Below are positions 26,252 through 36,900 of a DNA stretch of 64,000 nucleotides, in pieces. The notes below the pieces were generated by a model. It did no database searches. It was given only the letters and a program-made list of their open reading frames with translations, and was not told the DNA's origin. Position numbers and translations under genes: made by a program. This stretch comes from Dyadobacter sp. CY312 (GTDB taxonomy: Bacteria > Bacteroidota > Bacteroidia > Cytophagales > Spirosomataceae), in contig NZ_JAJUXG010000001.1 of NCBI RefSeq assembly GCF_021390535.1, forward strand, positions 1 to 64,000, given 5' to 3'. Numbering within the stretch: the stretch's first letter is position 1; each line of letters begins with the position of its first letter.

Positions 26252-26767
26252 ATGGAAATCTTAAATGAGCAACAAACAGTATCCTCAGTTTCTGTGATAA
26301 CTTCTGAGGCCTTAATGGATCACTGGCAGGGCCATCGCCGGCTGACAAGGAGAACAATTGAAGCTTTTCCCGAAGAACATTTTTACACATTCTCTATTGG
26401 CGGGATGAGGTCCTTCGCAGAACTCATTATGGAATTGATCGGCATAGCCGCACCCGGAGTCCGTGGAGCTGTTACCGGCAACTGGCAAACAGACGAAGGG
26501 CTTTCGCTGGACCATAGCTCAATTGCTCCGGCTACCAAAGGGGAGATGCTTGTACTTTGGGATAAAGTCACTGACCAGATGAATGAAATATGGCCGGCTA
26601 TGAAACCTGAGCGTTTTCAGGAAGTTGATTCTGCTTTTGGTATGTACGAAAATTCAGTGATTAACAGTGTTTTGTATTTCATTGATAACGAAATTCATCA
26701 CCGCGGACAGGCTTATGTATATCTCCGGGCGTTAGGAGTGGAGCCACCCGCTTTCTGGGACAGGTAA
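26252..26767 (+). CDS. DinB-family protein
   Basis: This 171-residue helical protein begins with a variable N-terminal arm, then HWQGHRRLTRRTIEAFPEEH and FAELIMELIGIAAPG. The C-terminal NEIHHRGQAYVYLRALGVEP is the classical HHRGQ motif of the DinB superfamily, where the histidines bind a metal. The N-terminal histidine expected in helix 2 seems to be replaced (MELIGI), so metal binding may differ. It is probably a thiol transferase or hydrolase of unknown substrate. A single-gene unit. Confidence 0.82.
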   Translation: MEILNEQQTVSSVSVITSEALMDHWQGHRRLTRRTIEAFPEEHFYTFSIGGMRSFAELIMELIGIAAPGVRGAVTGNWQTDEGLSLDHSSIAPATKGEMLVLWDKVTDQMNEIWPAMKPERFQEVDSAFGMYENSVINSVLYFIDNEIHHRGQAYVYLRALGVEPPAFWDR

Positions 26768-26938
26768 TATTCAGCTTCCGTATTTTATGGCATGCTCCTG
26801 CCGGATTAAAAGATCAAGGCAGGAGCGTCATTATGAGCAGGCCCTAATTGTCATTTATGCCCCTACACATTGTCCGATATAACCTCTCATTTTAGTGATA
26901 TTGTTTTCTAATTTTGATTCGGAACTTCAATTTTACTT

Positions 26939-28249
26939 ATGAGGGCGTTTTATTCTGTGGTCGCGAATTCTCTGGCAGCTTCACTTACAAATACATTTGT
27001 ATGGTTTGCAGTGACGTTTTGGGTATACCTCCAGACAAAATCAGTGATTGCGACATCGGTCATGGCTGGCATTTATCTGGCCACGGTTGCAGTTTCCGGT
27101 TTCTTTCTTGGCTCTGTTGTAGACCGATACAGAAAAAAGACAGCCATGATCATTTCGGGGGTTCTGTCGTTGGCGCTATATGTCCTGGCACTTGTGATAT
27201 ACCTGGTCACACCGGAAAGTGAGTTTGCCAATGCCTCCGGAATAAACCTGTGGATCTTCATCATTCTGATTCTTATGGGAGCCATAACCGGCAATATAAG
27301 AAGTATCGCACTTTCCACTGTGGTTACCATCATGATTCCGGAGGAAGGTCGTGATAAGGCCAACGGGCTTGTAGGAACTGCAAATGGTGTTTCATTTCTT
27401 GCCGCATCTATTTTCAGTGGACTGGTCATCGGCTTTCTGGGAATTTTCTGGATGCTCATTCTGGCATTGGTACTCAGTGTGCTTGTTTTGGTGCATCTGT
27501 TCACGATCTCTATTGAAGAACCGGAAGTGGTACATACCGAGAGTCACCTTGACAGTATCGACATTCGCGGTACAATTGCGGTAGTGGCTGCCGTACCGGG
27601 ACTGTTCGGGCTCATTTTCTTCAACACATTTAATAATTTCCTGGGTGGCGTATACATGTCTCTGATGGACGCTTATGGTTTGTCCCTTGTTTCTGTTCAG
27701 GTATGGGGTGTCCTGTGGGGATTTCTCAGTTTAGGCTTTATAGTCGGTGGCCTGGTTGTAGCAAAAGTGGGTCTCGGCAAAAGTCCGCTGCGCACATTGT
27801 TTTATTCAAACATTCTGATGTGGACAGTGAGCATATTTTTTACAATTAAGGCGTCCATCGTTTTGCTGTCCGCAGGTCTATTTGTGTACATGTGCCTGAT
27901 TCCGGTCGTGGAAGCTTCGGAGCAGACCATTCTTCAAAAAGTAATTCCTCCTTCAAGACAAGGCAGGGTTTTTGGCTTCGCCCAAAGCATAGAACAAGCC
28001 GCGTCACCCATAACGGCATTCATGATTGGCCCTATTGCCAAGTTTATTTTTATTCCTTTCATGACGACCGGAGCCGGTGTCGATCTGATAGGAACATGGT
28101 TTGGAACCGGAACGGATCGTGGTCTGGCATTATTATTTTCGGTTACAGGTGTGATAGGATTGATCATCACCCTGCTGGCTATGCAGTCCGGTGCTTACAA
28201 AAAACTTTCAGGTTTTTACAAAGTACCGGAAAAGCAGATTGTTGATTGA
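26939..28249 (+). CDS. MFS transporter (macrolide-efflux/EntS-like)
   Basis: This 436-residue protein has about 12 membrane helices. The motif-A loop reads GSVVDRYRKKTAMI, and the second half starts near FGLIFFNTFNNFLGGVY. This arrangement, including the QSIEQAASPITAFMIGPIA helix, fits the MFS group that contains MefA-like macrolide exporters and EntS. The substrate is unknown; export of a small hydrophobic compound is the likeliest role. A VOC gene follows 29 bases later on the same strand, so the two may form an antibiotic-tolerance operon. Confidence 0.83.
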   Translation: MRAFYSVVANSLAASLTNTFVWFAVTFWVYLQTKSVIATSVMAGIYLATVAVSGFFLGSVVDRYRKKTAMIISGVLSLALYVLALVIYLVTPESEFANASGINLWIFIILILMGAITGNIRSIALSTVVTIMIPEEGRDKANGLVGTANGVSFLAASIFSGLVIGFLGIFWMLILALVLSVLVLVHLFTISIEEPEVVHTESHLDSIDIRGTIAVVAAVPGLFGLIFFNTFNNFLGGVYMSLMDAYGLSLVSVQVWGVLWGFLSLGFIVGGLVVAKVGLGKSPLRTLFYSNILMWTVSIFFTIKASIVLLSAGLFVYMCLIPVVEASEQTILQKVIPPSRQGRVFGFAQSIEQAASPITAFMIGPIAKFIFIPFMTTGAGVDLIGTWFGTGTDRGLALLFSVTGVIGLIITLLAMQSGAYKKLSGFYKVPEKQIVD

Positions 28250-28278
28250 TCTTTTAAATTCATTTAAACCACATAATT

Positions 28279-28659
28279 ATGTTCAGGAATTCGAAAGCAT
28301 TCAGCGGGTTTTCAGTGAACGACCTGCAAAAAGCAAAACAGTTTTATGGCTATCTCCTGAAAGTTGATGTAACGCAAGATGAAGAAATGCCTGTGCTCAC
28401 GTTAAATCTGGCGGGAGGTAATAATGTGATATTGTACGAGAAGGAAAATCACATTCCGGCGACATTCACCGTCCTGAATTTTCCTGTTGAGAACATTGAA
28501 GAAGCGGTTAAAGAGCTTAAAGATCATGGAATTAGTTTCGAAAGCTATGATTGGCCAGGTTTGAAAACAGATGACGACAACATCATGCGTGGCAATGGGC
28601 CGAACATAGCCTGGTTTAAGGATCCCGCGGGAAATATTCTTTCTCTGATAGAATCATAA
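28279..28659 (+). CDS. VOC family protein
   Basis: This 126-residue protein has one VOC unit pair: SGFSVNDLQKAKQFYGYLLK for the first module, and AWFKDPAGNILSLIE for the last strand, including the Glu that binds metal in enzymes of this fold. Members act as lyases or dioxygenases or as drug-binding resistance proteins. It follows the MFS gene by 29 bases on the same strand, so a shared function in drug defence is plausible. A bidirectional terminator follows its stop codon. Confidence 0.83.
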   Translation: MFRNSKAFSGFSVNDLQKAKQFYGYLLKVDVTQDEEMPVLTLNLAGGNNVILYEKENHIPATFTVLNFPVENIEEAVKELKDHGISFESYDWPGLKTDDDNIMRGNGPNIAWFKDPAGNILSLIES

Positions 28660-28662
28660 GAG

Positions 28663-28697
28663 AAAAGGGGGAATGAAGTTTGTGCTTTTCCCCCTTT
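28663..28697. terminator. bidirectional terminator
   Basis: AAAAGGGGGAA (28663-28673) pairs with TTCCCCCTTT (28688-28697), with A and T runs at the ends. It lies between the convergent VOC gene and the small basic-protein gene. Confidence 0.8.
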
Positions 28698-28711
28698 CAT
28701 TGTATTTGTAA

Positions 28712-29056
28712 CTACTGTTTCTTCTTTTTTCTCCGTGTGGAATCTGCTTTTGTTCCATCACCGCTCCTGAATACCTTTTTGTTCTTTCTTACTGAATAAT
28801 TGGTCAAAGTATCTGAACCCTTCCGGCCGGTACTGCTGCGTCCGTCAATAGTTCCGGTGGTGCTGATACTGCCATTGTCGTTCAATATTGGACCGGTATC
28901 CTTGTTGAGCGTATCCTTTATAATGTCGGCAGGATTGGTCGTGGTAGTGGTCCGTTTTACCTTCTTTTTATAATAAACCGTATCCTGTTGCTGGGCAAAG
29001 GAAACGACCGGTGCCGATAACAACGTCAATATCAATAGATTTTTTATCGCTTTCAT
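28712..29056 (-). CDS. small secreted lysine-rich protein
   Basis: The protein has 114 residues from the ATG at 29056 (MKAIKNLLILTLLSAPVVSF, cleavage before QQQ). After the signal come VYYKKKVKRTTTTTNPADII, a Thr/Gly/Ser linker and a strongly basic end (DSTRRKKKKQ). No domain is recognisable. Two earlier in-frame ATGs exist at 29065 and 29080, but the chosen one gives the cleanest signal peptide. Its plan mirrors 23005-23403. It is probably periplasmic or surface-exposed and able to bind polyanions. Confidence 0.6.
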   Translation of the reverse strand: MKAIKNLLILTLLSAPVVSFAQQQDTVYYKKKVKRTTTTTNPADIIKDTLNKDTGPILNDNGSISTTGTIDGRSSTGRKGSDTLTNYSVRKNKKVFRSGDGTKADSTRRKKKKQ

Positions 29057-29124
29057 AATTTTCATGGTTTGCTTGAACAATCACCTTTCAAATAATGATG
29101 CCAGCGTCAAAAAATGGGAGCGAA

Positions 29125-29571
29125 TCAGCGTTGTTCAAGCTTTTTCACCTTGGCTAGTCTTCTGTTGTGGCGCTCTTCGCCGGTGAATCTGGCATTCAGG
29201 AACGAACCGACCAGTTCCTGTGCAGCCATCGGTCCTGTTACCCTGCCTCCCAGGCAAAGTATATTCAGATCGTCATCTTCAACTCCCTGATGGGCGGAGA
29301 AATGATCGTTGATAAGCGCTGCTCTGACACCCGCAACCTTGTTCGCAGCCACGGATGCACCTACACCACTTCCGCAAACAGCGATTCCACGCTCAACATC
29401 ACCCTTGGCGACTGCTTCCGCAAGTGGTATGACAAAGTCAGGATAATCGTCTTTACTGTTCAGCTCATAAGCGCCAAAATCCTGTATCTGGTGGCCTTGT
29501 CCTACCAGGAAATCTCTTAACGCTACTTTGAGTTCATATCCGCCGTGATCGGCTGCAATTCCAATTTTCAT
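29125..29571 (-). CDS. rpiB: ribose-5-phosphate isomerase B
   Basis: This 148-residue enzyme interconverts ribose-5-phosphate and ribulose-5-phosphate in the pentose-phosphate pathway. It starts MKIGIAADHGGYELK, with the conserved DHGG, and has the active-site Cys in VCGSGVGASVAANK and the RpiB/LacAB tail RHNRRLAKV. The ATG at 29571 is preferred over 29580 because the family begins at this MKIGIA. It is transcribed divergently from the acid phosphatase gene. Confidence 0.92.
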   Translation of the reverse strand: MKIGIAADHGGYELKVALRDFLVGQGHQIQDFGAYELNSKDDYPDFVIPLAEAVAKGDVERGIAVCGSGVGASVAANKVAGVRAALINDHFSAHQGVEDDDLNILCLGGRVTGPMAAQELVGSFLNARFTGEERHNRRLAKVKKLEQR

Positions 29572-29673
29572 GTAAGTCAATTTTAAATTTGATCAAATAC
29601 CGCATCTCTTTTTGATGCAATTCCCGGATGCAATTTGGTTAATTTTATTAAGTTTTATCCCTTACTTTGTCCT

Positions 29674-30471
29674 ATGAAAAAAGGTTTTATTATTCTGATC
29701 GCTTTTGTAACAGCATGCTCCACGGCCAGACAGCCTACATCCACCTCTTCGCCTCAGCACATCACTGCTAACGGGAAATTATTTACGGCAGTGTTTCAAC
29801 AGCGTGCAGCCGAATACAATGCACTCTGTTTTCAGGCCTATAACATTGCAAAAATAAGGTTGGATGAAGCCCTGTCCAAATCCCCGGCACGACCGCTCGC
29901 CATTGTTACCGATATTGATGAAACTGTGCTGGACAACAGCCCTTACGATGTGAAACAATCGTTGGTTGGAAAGGATTATGAGCAAAAGTCGTGGGAGCAG
30001 TGGACTGCGCTTGCCAAAGCGGATACCATTCCGGGAGCACTTTTATTCTTTAAGTATGCCTCTTCAAAAGGCGTAAAGATATTTTATCTTACCAATCGTG
30101 CTGAAACGGAGAGGAAGGGAACACTGGAAAACCTGATCCAAAAGGGATTTCCGGATGCAGTAAATGAACAACTGATTCTTAAAACATCTGTTTCTTCCAA
30201 GGAACCACGCAGGCAGGTCATTGCCGAAAAGTATGATATTGTAATGCTTGTTGGTGATAATCTGGGAGATTTCAGCGCTTTATTTGACAAGAAACCAGCT
30301 GATGAACGCAACCACAACGCGGCTTTGTCGGCATCTGAGTTTGGCAGGAAGTTTATAGTGCTCCCAAATCCTGTTTACGGCGATTGGGAAAACACATTGT
30401 ATAATTATCGCTATGACCTCACGCCTGCACAAAAAGATTCTGTTTTGAAAAGTGTTTTGAAAAGTTATTAA
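29674..30471 (+). CDS. e(P4)-family outer-membrane acid phosphatase (5'-nucleotidase lipoprotein)
   Basis: This 265-residue lipoprotein has signal MKKGFIILIAFVTAC with lipobox VTAC. The HAD-type catalytic motif is VTDIDETVLDNSPY, motif II is YLTNRAETER, and the last acidic motif is MLVGDNLGDFS. These are signatures of class C non-specific acid phosphatases such as Haemophilus e(P4), which release phosphate from nucleotides at the surface. The start at 29674 is used because the lipoprotein signal begins there. The preceding 13 codons do not look coding. Confidence 0.88.
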   Translation: MKKGFIILIAFVTACSTARQPTSTSSPQHITANGKLFTAVFQQRAAEYNALCFQAYNIAKIRLDEALSKSPARPLAIVTDIDETVLDNSPYDVKQSLVGKDYEQKSWEQWTALAKADTIPGALLFFKYASSKGVKIFYLTNRAETERKGTLENLIQKGFPDAVNEQLILKTSVSSKEPRRQVIAEKYDIVMLVGDNLGDFSALFDKKPADERNHNAALSASEFGRKFIVLPNPVYGDWENTLYNYRYDLTPAQKDSVLKSVLKSY

Positions 30472-30531
30472 ACAGTCGGTGAATTGTGCGATTTGCCCCG
30501 TAAAGTCCTCCCATAATATTGCGTAAGTACC

Positions 30532-33500
30532 ATGCAGGAAACAGGTTTCCAGGATAGAAATGAAGAACAGATAAGGTCGGTGGACTTTGTATTAAACGGA
30601 TATAATGTTGCTGCTTTATCTAATTCTATCATCCTGAAAAATAGTGCAGAACTGCCGGAAACAGATGCGCGTGGCTTTCTGGATTTGCAGCCGGAAATGA
30701 TCAGGATAGATGACGCCATTTTTGTTGTAAGTCCTCCTTATGCCGAACCGGTACAGGTCAGGGTGAGGCAGCTGGGAGCAGACTTGCATGTGAATTGCAC
30801 CTGTAATTCTCCCAAGACCAAGCTGTGCAGTCATCAGTCAAGGGTTTTATATAATTTGCTTGAAAAGAAAGATTTACGGATCTTTTTTGATAGAAAAAAT
30901 CGTGACGAACGGATTGAAATTATAGCCAGAGATTACGGACTCGAAAATGAAGCGGATCTGGATCAATATTTTGAACTGGAGTTTCAGAACAGGATACTAA
31001 ACATAACTCCACGAGACAAGGATTTGATAGCCATAAATCCTGAAACGGTTTCAATACTTAAAAACCAACTAATTACGGGTTTTTCGGACGTGCCAAAAGC
31101 CGAGGTGATCGAGCATGTGAAGAGGGTAGTTGTGATTGGCCAGCACAAGTATTACGACAATTTTCAGATATCACTTTACGAGGCAGCCATCAACAAAGAT
31201 GGTAAGATAAAAAATCCATTAACTGCCGTAAATCCATTTGATGTTATTTGGGAGGCCGAAGAGGCAGGTAATCTGAAATTTCTTTCCGCTGTTGCCAAAT
31301 TTCAAAACAACCACCGGGAAAAGAAACCTGAGACAGATATTGATGCGCTTAGATCTGTAATCGCAAATCCGGGACAGCTGGATTTCTTTTATCATAACAT
31401 TTCTGCATCGGAGAATATCAACGCTGCATCTGTTGTGCCGGTTTCCGTGTCAAAATCGGTGATGGATCTTCACGTCAATGTGGATAAGAAAGGTGTTTTC
31501 TTCGAAGTTTCTGGTAAGCTTATACTGAACGATAAAGCGCTTGATCTGGAAAAGATCGTTGTGAAGTATGAGTATTTCGTTTTTATTCAGGATACACTTC
31601 ACCTGATCGAAAATGTGGATGCGTTGCGGGTTATTTCGTTTTTTAAACAGTATCACCAGAAAATCGTCATTCATCAGTCCAAGTTTGAGGAGTTCAGACT
31701 GAACGTACTGAGCAAACTGGAAAACCGTATCAAGCTTACTTATTCGTTCCTCAAACCGGCAACAGCGGCACAGAGGGAGGGAAATGGGTACAACACAGAT
31801 CCTGAAAAAATTATTTATCTGGAAGATTTCGGGAATTATGTAATGATTACCCCGGTGATGAAATACGGACAGACAGAAGTGCCTGTCTTCTCCAAAAAGC
31901 AGATTTATTCCATTGATTCACACGGTAATCCATTCACAGTATTACGTGATGAGGACGAGGAAATTCGTTTCACTTCTTCACTTGTGCGTCAGCATCCCGA
32001 TTTCGGGGAACAGCTGGGCAAGAGTTTTTTCTACTTACCCAAAAACGCGCTGCTTGATGAGAACTGGTTTTTGGAAACTTTTGCAAAATGGAAAGACGAG
32101 GGCATTGAGGTAATGGGCTTTAGTAATCTTACCAAAAAAAGACTGAATGCTAATAAAGCACAGGTTACAGTGAACGTTTCCAGTGGCATTAACTGGTTTG
32201 ATACAACGGCAAATGTCAATTTTGGTAAGCAGAAGGTTTCTTTGAAAAACCTTCACAAGGCTGTAAAGAATCGCAGCAAATATGTGGCGCTTGATGACGG
32301 CACCACCGGCATTTTACCTGTCGAATGGATTGAAAAATTTACGACTTATTTTGAAGCGGGTGAGGTGGTTGGTGAAACAATACAAACTGCTAAAATCAAC
32401 TTCGCGGCAATCGGTGAGATGTATGAAGCGGAGGTACTTACGCGTGAAGCCCGTGAACAAATTTCATTTTTCCAATCCCGCTTTGCAGATTTTGAATCTA
32501 TTGAGGAGATAGCAGTCCCGTTGGGTTTGGAAGCTACTTTGCGTGATTATCAGAAGGATGGGTTAAACTGGCTCAACTTTCTTGACGATTTTGGGTTTGG
32601 AGGTTGCCTTGCCGATGACATGGGTCTGGGAAAAACGGTCCAGATCATTGCTTTTATTTTGTCCCAGAGAGCAAAACAGTCGCACAATACCAACCTTATT
32701 GTGGTACCCACCTCACTGATTTTCAACTGGCAGGCGGAGGTTGCTAAATTTGCACCTTCCATAAAAATAATGACTGTTTATGGAGCCGGCAGGGTGAAGG
32801 ATATACACGATTTTGATCAGTACGAGATTATTCTTACATCCTATGGAACGCTGCTGTCGGATATCGGTTTCCTCAAAAAATACAGGTTTAACTATATACT
32901 TCTTGACGAATCGCAATCCATAAAAAATCCGGACTCTCAGCGCTACAAAGCGGCACGGCTGTTAATTGCAAGAAACAGAATCGTACTCACAGGTACACCC
33001 ATAGAAAACAATACCTTCGATCTATACGGTCAGCTTTCCTTTGCATGCCCGGGGCTGCTTGGCAATAAAACACAGTTCAGAAATTACTATTCTGTTCCGA
33101 TAGACCGGTTTCAGGATTACGAGAAGGCCCGTGAACTGCAAAGGAAAATCAATCCGTTTATTCTGCGGAGAACCAAAAAGCAGGTTGCCAGCGAACTTCC
33201 TGAAAAAACAGAAATGGTGCTGTATTGTGAAATGGGTGATGAGCAGCGAAAGGTGTATAATGCTTACGAGCAGGAGTTTTATACCTATCTCAACACGACA
33301 CAGGAAATTGATATTCCGCGGGAAAGCCTGCATGTGTTGCAAGGTTTAACGAAATTGAGGCAGATTTGTGACTCACCTGCATTGTTGAACGACGATTTGT
33401 ACTATGGAAACGCTTCCGCAAAAATTGAGGTACTCATGGACCAGATTGAGACCAAGTCACCACAACATAAGATACTTGTCTTTTCGCAGTTCGTTACCAT

Positions 33501-33921
33501 GCTCAACCTGATCAGAGAGGAGTTGCAAACAAGAGGTATTGCGTTTGAATATCTTACAGGCCAGACAAATGACAGGGAAGCCAGAGTTGATAATTTTCAG
33601 AAAAATGAGGACATCCGCGTGTTTCTGATCAGTCTGAAGGCTGGTGGAACAGGGCTAAATCTTACTGAGGCTGACTACGTGTACCTGGTAGATCCGTGGT
33701 GGAATCCCGCGGTCGAAAACCAGGCAATTGACAGAAGCTACCGAATAGGTCAAAAGAAGAACGTAATTGCTGTGAGGCTCATTTGCCCGGGAACCATAGA
33801 GGAGAAAATTATGGATTTACAGGAATCCAAAAAAGACCTCGCCGACGATCTTGTCAAAACGGATGTTTCGATTCTGAAATCCCTGACCAGAAAAGATCTG
33901 CTTGGTTTAATTGGTAAATGA
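30532..33921 (+). CDS. SNF2-family ATPase with SWIM zinc finger
   Basis: The protein has 1129 residues. A SWIM zinc finger CTCNSPKTKLCSH lies near residue 90, followed by about 550 residues of mostly beta sequence without a name, then the SNF2 ATPase: FGFGGCLADDMGLGKTVQI (Walker A, about 693), LDESQSIKNPDSQ (the DEAH box as DESQ), and the helicase C part with GGTGLNLTEADYVYLVDPWW and QAIDRSYRIGQ. Such HepA/RapA-like proteins remodel protein-DNA complexes. It is a single gene between the phosphatase and a convergent sensor kinase. Confidence 0.88.
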   Translation: MQETGFQDRNEEQIRSVDFVLNGYNVAALSNSIILKNSAELPETDARGFLDLQPEMIRIDDAIFVVSPPYAEPVQVRVRQLGADLHVNCTCNSPKTKLCSHQSRVLYNLLEKKDLRIFFDRKNRDERIEIIARDYGLENEADLDQYFELEFQNRILNITPRDKDLIAINPETVSILKNQLITGFSDVPKAEVIEHVKRVVVIGQHKYYDNFQISLYEAAINKDGKIKNPLTAVNPFDVIWEAEEAGNLKFLSAVAKFQNNHREKKPETDIDALRSVIANPGQLDFFYHNISASENINAASVVPVSVSKSVMDLHVNVDKKGVFFEVSGKLILNDKALDLEKIVVKYEYFVFIQDTLHLIENVDALRVISFFKQYHQKIVIHQSKFEEFRLNVLSKLENRIKLTYSFLKPATAAQREGNGYNTDPEKIIYLEDFGNYVMITPVMKYGQTEVPVFSKKQIYSIDSHGNPFTVLRDEDEEIRFTSSLVRQHPDFGEQLGKSFFYLPKNALLDENWFLETFAKWKDEGIEVMGFSNLTKKRLNANKAQVTVNVSSGINWFDTTANVNFGKQKVSLKNLHKAVKNRSKYVALDDGTTGILPVEWIEKFTTYFEAGEVVGETIQTAKINFAAIGEMYEAEVLTREAREQISFFQSRFADFESIEEIAVPLGLEATLRDYQKDGLNWLNFLDDFGFGGCLADDMGLGKTVQIIAFILSQRAKQSHNTNLIVVPTSLIFNWQAEVAKFAPSIKIMTVYGAGRVKDIHDFDQYEIILTSYGTLLSDIGFLKKYRFNYILLDESQSIKNPDSQRYKAARLLIARNRIVLTGTPIENNTFDLYGQLSFACPGLLGNKTQFRNYYSVPIDRFQDYEKARELQRKINPFILRRTKKQVASELPEKTEMVLYCEMGDEQRKVYNAYEQEFYTYLNTTQEIDIPRESLHVLQGLTKLRQICDSPALLNDDLYYGNASAKIEVLMDQIETKSPQHKILVFSQFVTMLNLIREELQTRGIAFEYLTGQTNDREARVDNFQKNEDIRVFLISLKAGGTGLNLTEADYVYLVDPWWNPAVENQAIDRSYRIGQKKNVIAVRLICPGTIEEKIMDLQESKKDLADDLVKTDVSILKSLTRKDLLGLIGK

Positions 33922-33952
33922 GACTGGGGTCACTTAGACTGATAGCAAGCGT

Positions 33953-36900
33953 TTAAACATAATTCCAGACCCATTTTTCAATTGCCTTTTCCAGTGTTTC
34001 CTTCACCACTGGTTTTGTCAGATAATCATTCATGCCGGCTTCAAGGCATTTTTCCCTTTCGCCTTTCACAGTTCCGGCAGTAAGGGCAATGATCGGAATC
34101 GCAAGCCCGTTTTCAAGCAGTCGTATCTGCCTTGTGGCCTCGTAGCCATTCATTTCCGGCATTTGAATATCCATCAATATCAGATCAGGCCTTGTAGTCT
34201 TAAACGCTTCGATTGCACAAGAGCCTGTTTTTGCCTCTATTATTCTGGTGTTCGGATTGATCTTCAAAAGCATCGTCTTCACAAGCAGCATGTTGATCAT
34301 ATGATCTTCCGCGATAAGAACAGTAAGGCTGCCAGTGGTGTTGGCTGTTAATATCGGTTCCGTAATTTTTCGTCCAACACGTATGTGACCTGCGGGAAGG
34401 TCCGTTTTCCTTGCAGCTATTTCTCCCAGAACCCGGAAAAGCTGATGTATTTTGACAGGTTTGACAAGTCTGTGTTGTATCCCGAAATATTCTTTCACAT
34501 CCGTGAGAATCTCCTCCTCAGAAGATCGGCTCAACAAAATAACGGGCAGTATAACGCCATGCTGCTGCATTTGTCTCACAAGCTGCAAACCATCCATTTC
34601 AGGCATGTGATAGTCCATAATGACGGCATCGTAAAAGCTGCCGTTTTGTACATACTGTAGTGCTTGTGTACCGTTATGAGCAAAATCGGAGATAATATTT
34701 TTGTTGTGAAGCATTTCGCCAATAATGCTCCCGTTTTTGATATTATCATCCACAATGAGCACCTTCTTTATACTATCAGGATAATTCCAAACCTGTTCTG
34801 TGCCTTCATCGGCAGGTTCAAATTCGACATCGAAGTAGAACACACTTCCTTCCCCTGACTCGCTGCGAAGCTGTAACTGACTGTTCATCAATTCGAGCAG
34901 GTTGTTTGCAATGTTAATTCCCAGTCCTGTGCCACCAAAACGCTTTGTGGTAGACAAATCTTCCTGCGAAAACGCCTCGAAAATTTTTCTTTGATTCTGA
35001 GATTCAATGCCAATTCCTGTATCCCGCACCGAGAACCTGAAAAGCCAGGGTTTTTGGTCACTTTCCGAAAGCACTTCCACCATTAACTCAATCTCGCCCT
35101 CAGGAGTAAATTTTACGGCATTACTTACCAGATTCAGCAGAATTTGTTTGAGACGGATCGGGTCGGTAAATATAAAATGAGGAATGCCGGGCGAAATATT
35201 AAGTAAAATTTCAAGGTTCTTCTGATGAGCCTGATAGGTGATCAAATCAGTGACTTGACCGCAAAGTTCGAGCAGATCAGTCTTCTCCCAAACAAGTTCC
35301 AGTTTCCCGGCTTCGATTTTGGAAAAATCAAGAATATCATTAATAATTTCAAGCAGCGAATTTGCCGACTGCTGTACCATGGACATGTACTGGTTTTGCG
35401 CATTATCCAGCTTTGTTTTCATCAGCAGGTCCGTAAAACCGATAATTCCATTGAGCGGCGTGCGGATTTCGTGGCTCATATTCGCAAGAAATTCGGACTT
35501 GGACTTGCTGGCAGCTTCTGCGTGTTCCCTCGCTTTGCTGAGTTGCAGCTCTGCCATTTTACGTGTGGTGATATCCCTGAGCACGACCTGCATCACCTGT
35601 TGACCGTTTATATTGATCACATTGAGTAATACCTCAGCTATAAACTCTTCCCTGCTACCGTCCTTATTTCGCCAAAAAGTGAGTTCTGTGCTGTGGCTTC
35701 CCTTTTCGTACGCAAGGGCCATGTGTTGTTGCGATCGGAACTCTGAGTCACTCCCGTCAGGCTGAATGTCCGTCAGCATATTGCATAGTAAAAATGCCTT
35801 TGATTCCGGATCATTAGGAACGTTGAACATCGTCAGCGTCGCCTCATTGCAATCCACAAAGCCATTTTTGTCTAGCAAAACAACCGCGTCGCTGGTCGCA
35901 TCGTAGAGTGTTCTGAACTTGGCTTCCGAGCGAAGGAGTTCGGCAACCGCAAGTTTTTTTTGAGTGATGTTTTGCAGATAGCCGTGCCATAATACGCTGT
36001 CTTCCAGTTTCTCCGGCGTTGCTTCACCTGCGAGCCATGTTACCTTGCCATCCGGCACCAGTACCCGGAAATCCAACTGCCAGTTTTGAAGGGTTTTTGC
36101 TGATTCATGAATTGATCTTTTAAACTCATGTATGTCCGCCGGGTGAATCATGGACAATATTTGCGCACCATCCATATCCTGTAATATCAGATCAGGGACG
36201 TTCACTTTGATCAGGCCTTTCGAGAAGAAAGGGAAATTCATACTGCCATCTTCAAAAAGCTCAAACTGGAATAGGGAGCCCGGCGCCTGATTAGTCAGTT
36301 TTTCAAGCATTTGCGACGATTCCAGCAATTTTCTTTCGTTCAGTTTTCTTGGGGTAATGTCCTGAAAACTACCGTAAACACGACTGCATCTGCCATGTGA
36401 AAACACTGCTGCACCAATCGCTCTTACCCAAATCTCCTTTCCCCTTGCTGTTACAGCTTCCAGCTCAATGTCGTAGCTCGTTCCAGATTCAATGCATTGG
36501 TCGAGCGCAATTAGCATGCGGTTCTTACTCTCTCCGTCTTTGTAAAATGCCAGGGCAGATTCCAGCGTGGGCTGGTAGTCCTCAGCAACCTCATGAATTT
36601 CTTTGGAAATGGAAGCCCAGTATACTTCCTGCGTGTCAGTATTATATTCCCAACCGCCTACACGCGCAATGCGGCTGGTTTGTTCCAGCATTTCCCGGGT
36701 CTGTTTCAGCTCGCTTTCTGACTTTTTCTTAACCGTAATATCCCGGCAAACAGCAATAAGGTTCGTCCTTTTTCCAAGGTCACTGAAAACAGGAGTAACA
36801 GTTAGTTCAGCCCAGAAGGCGTCTCCTGAACTGTTGAAAAGCATAATTTCATCATGAATAACTTCTGGATTTGCGAATATCTTTGTGATGCGCCCGATCG

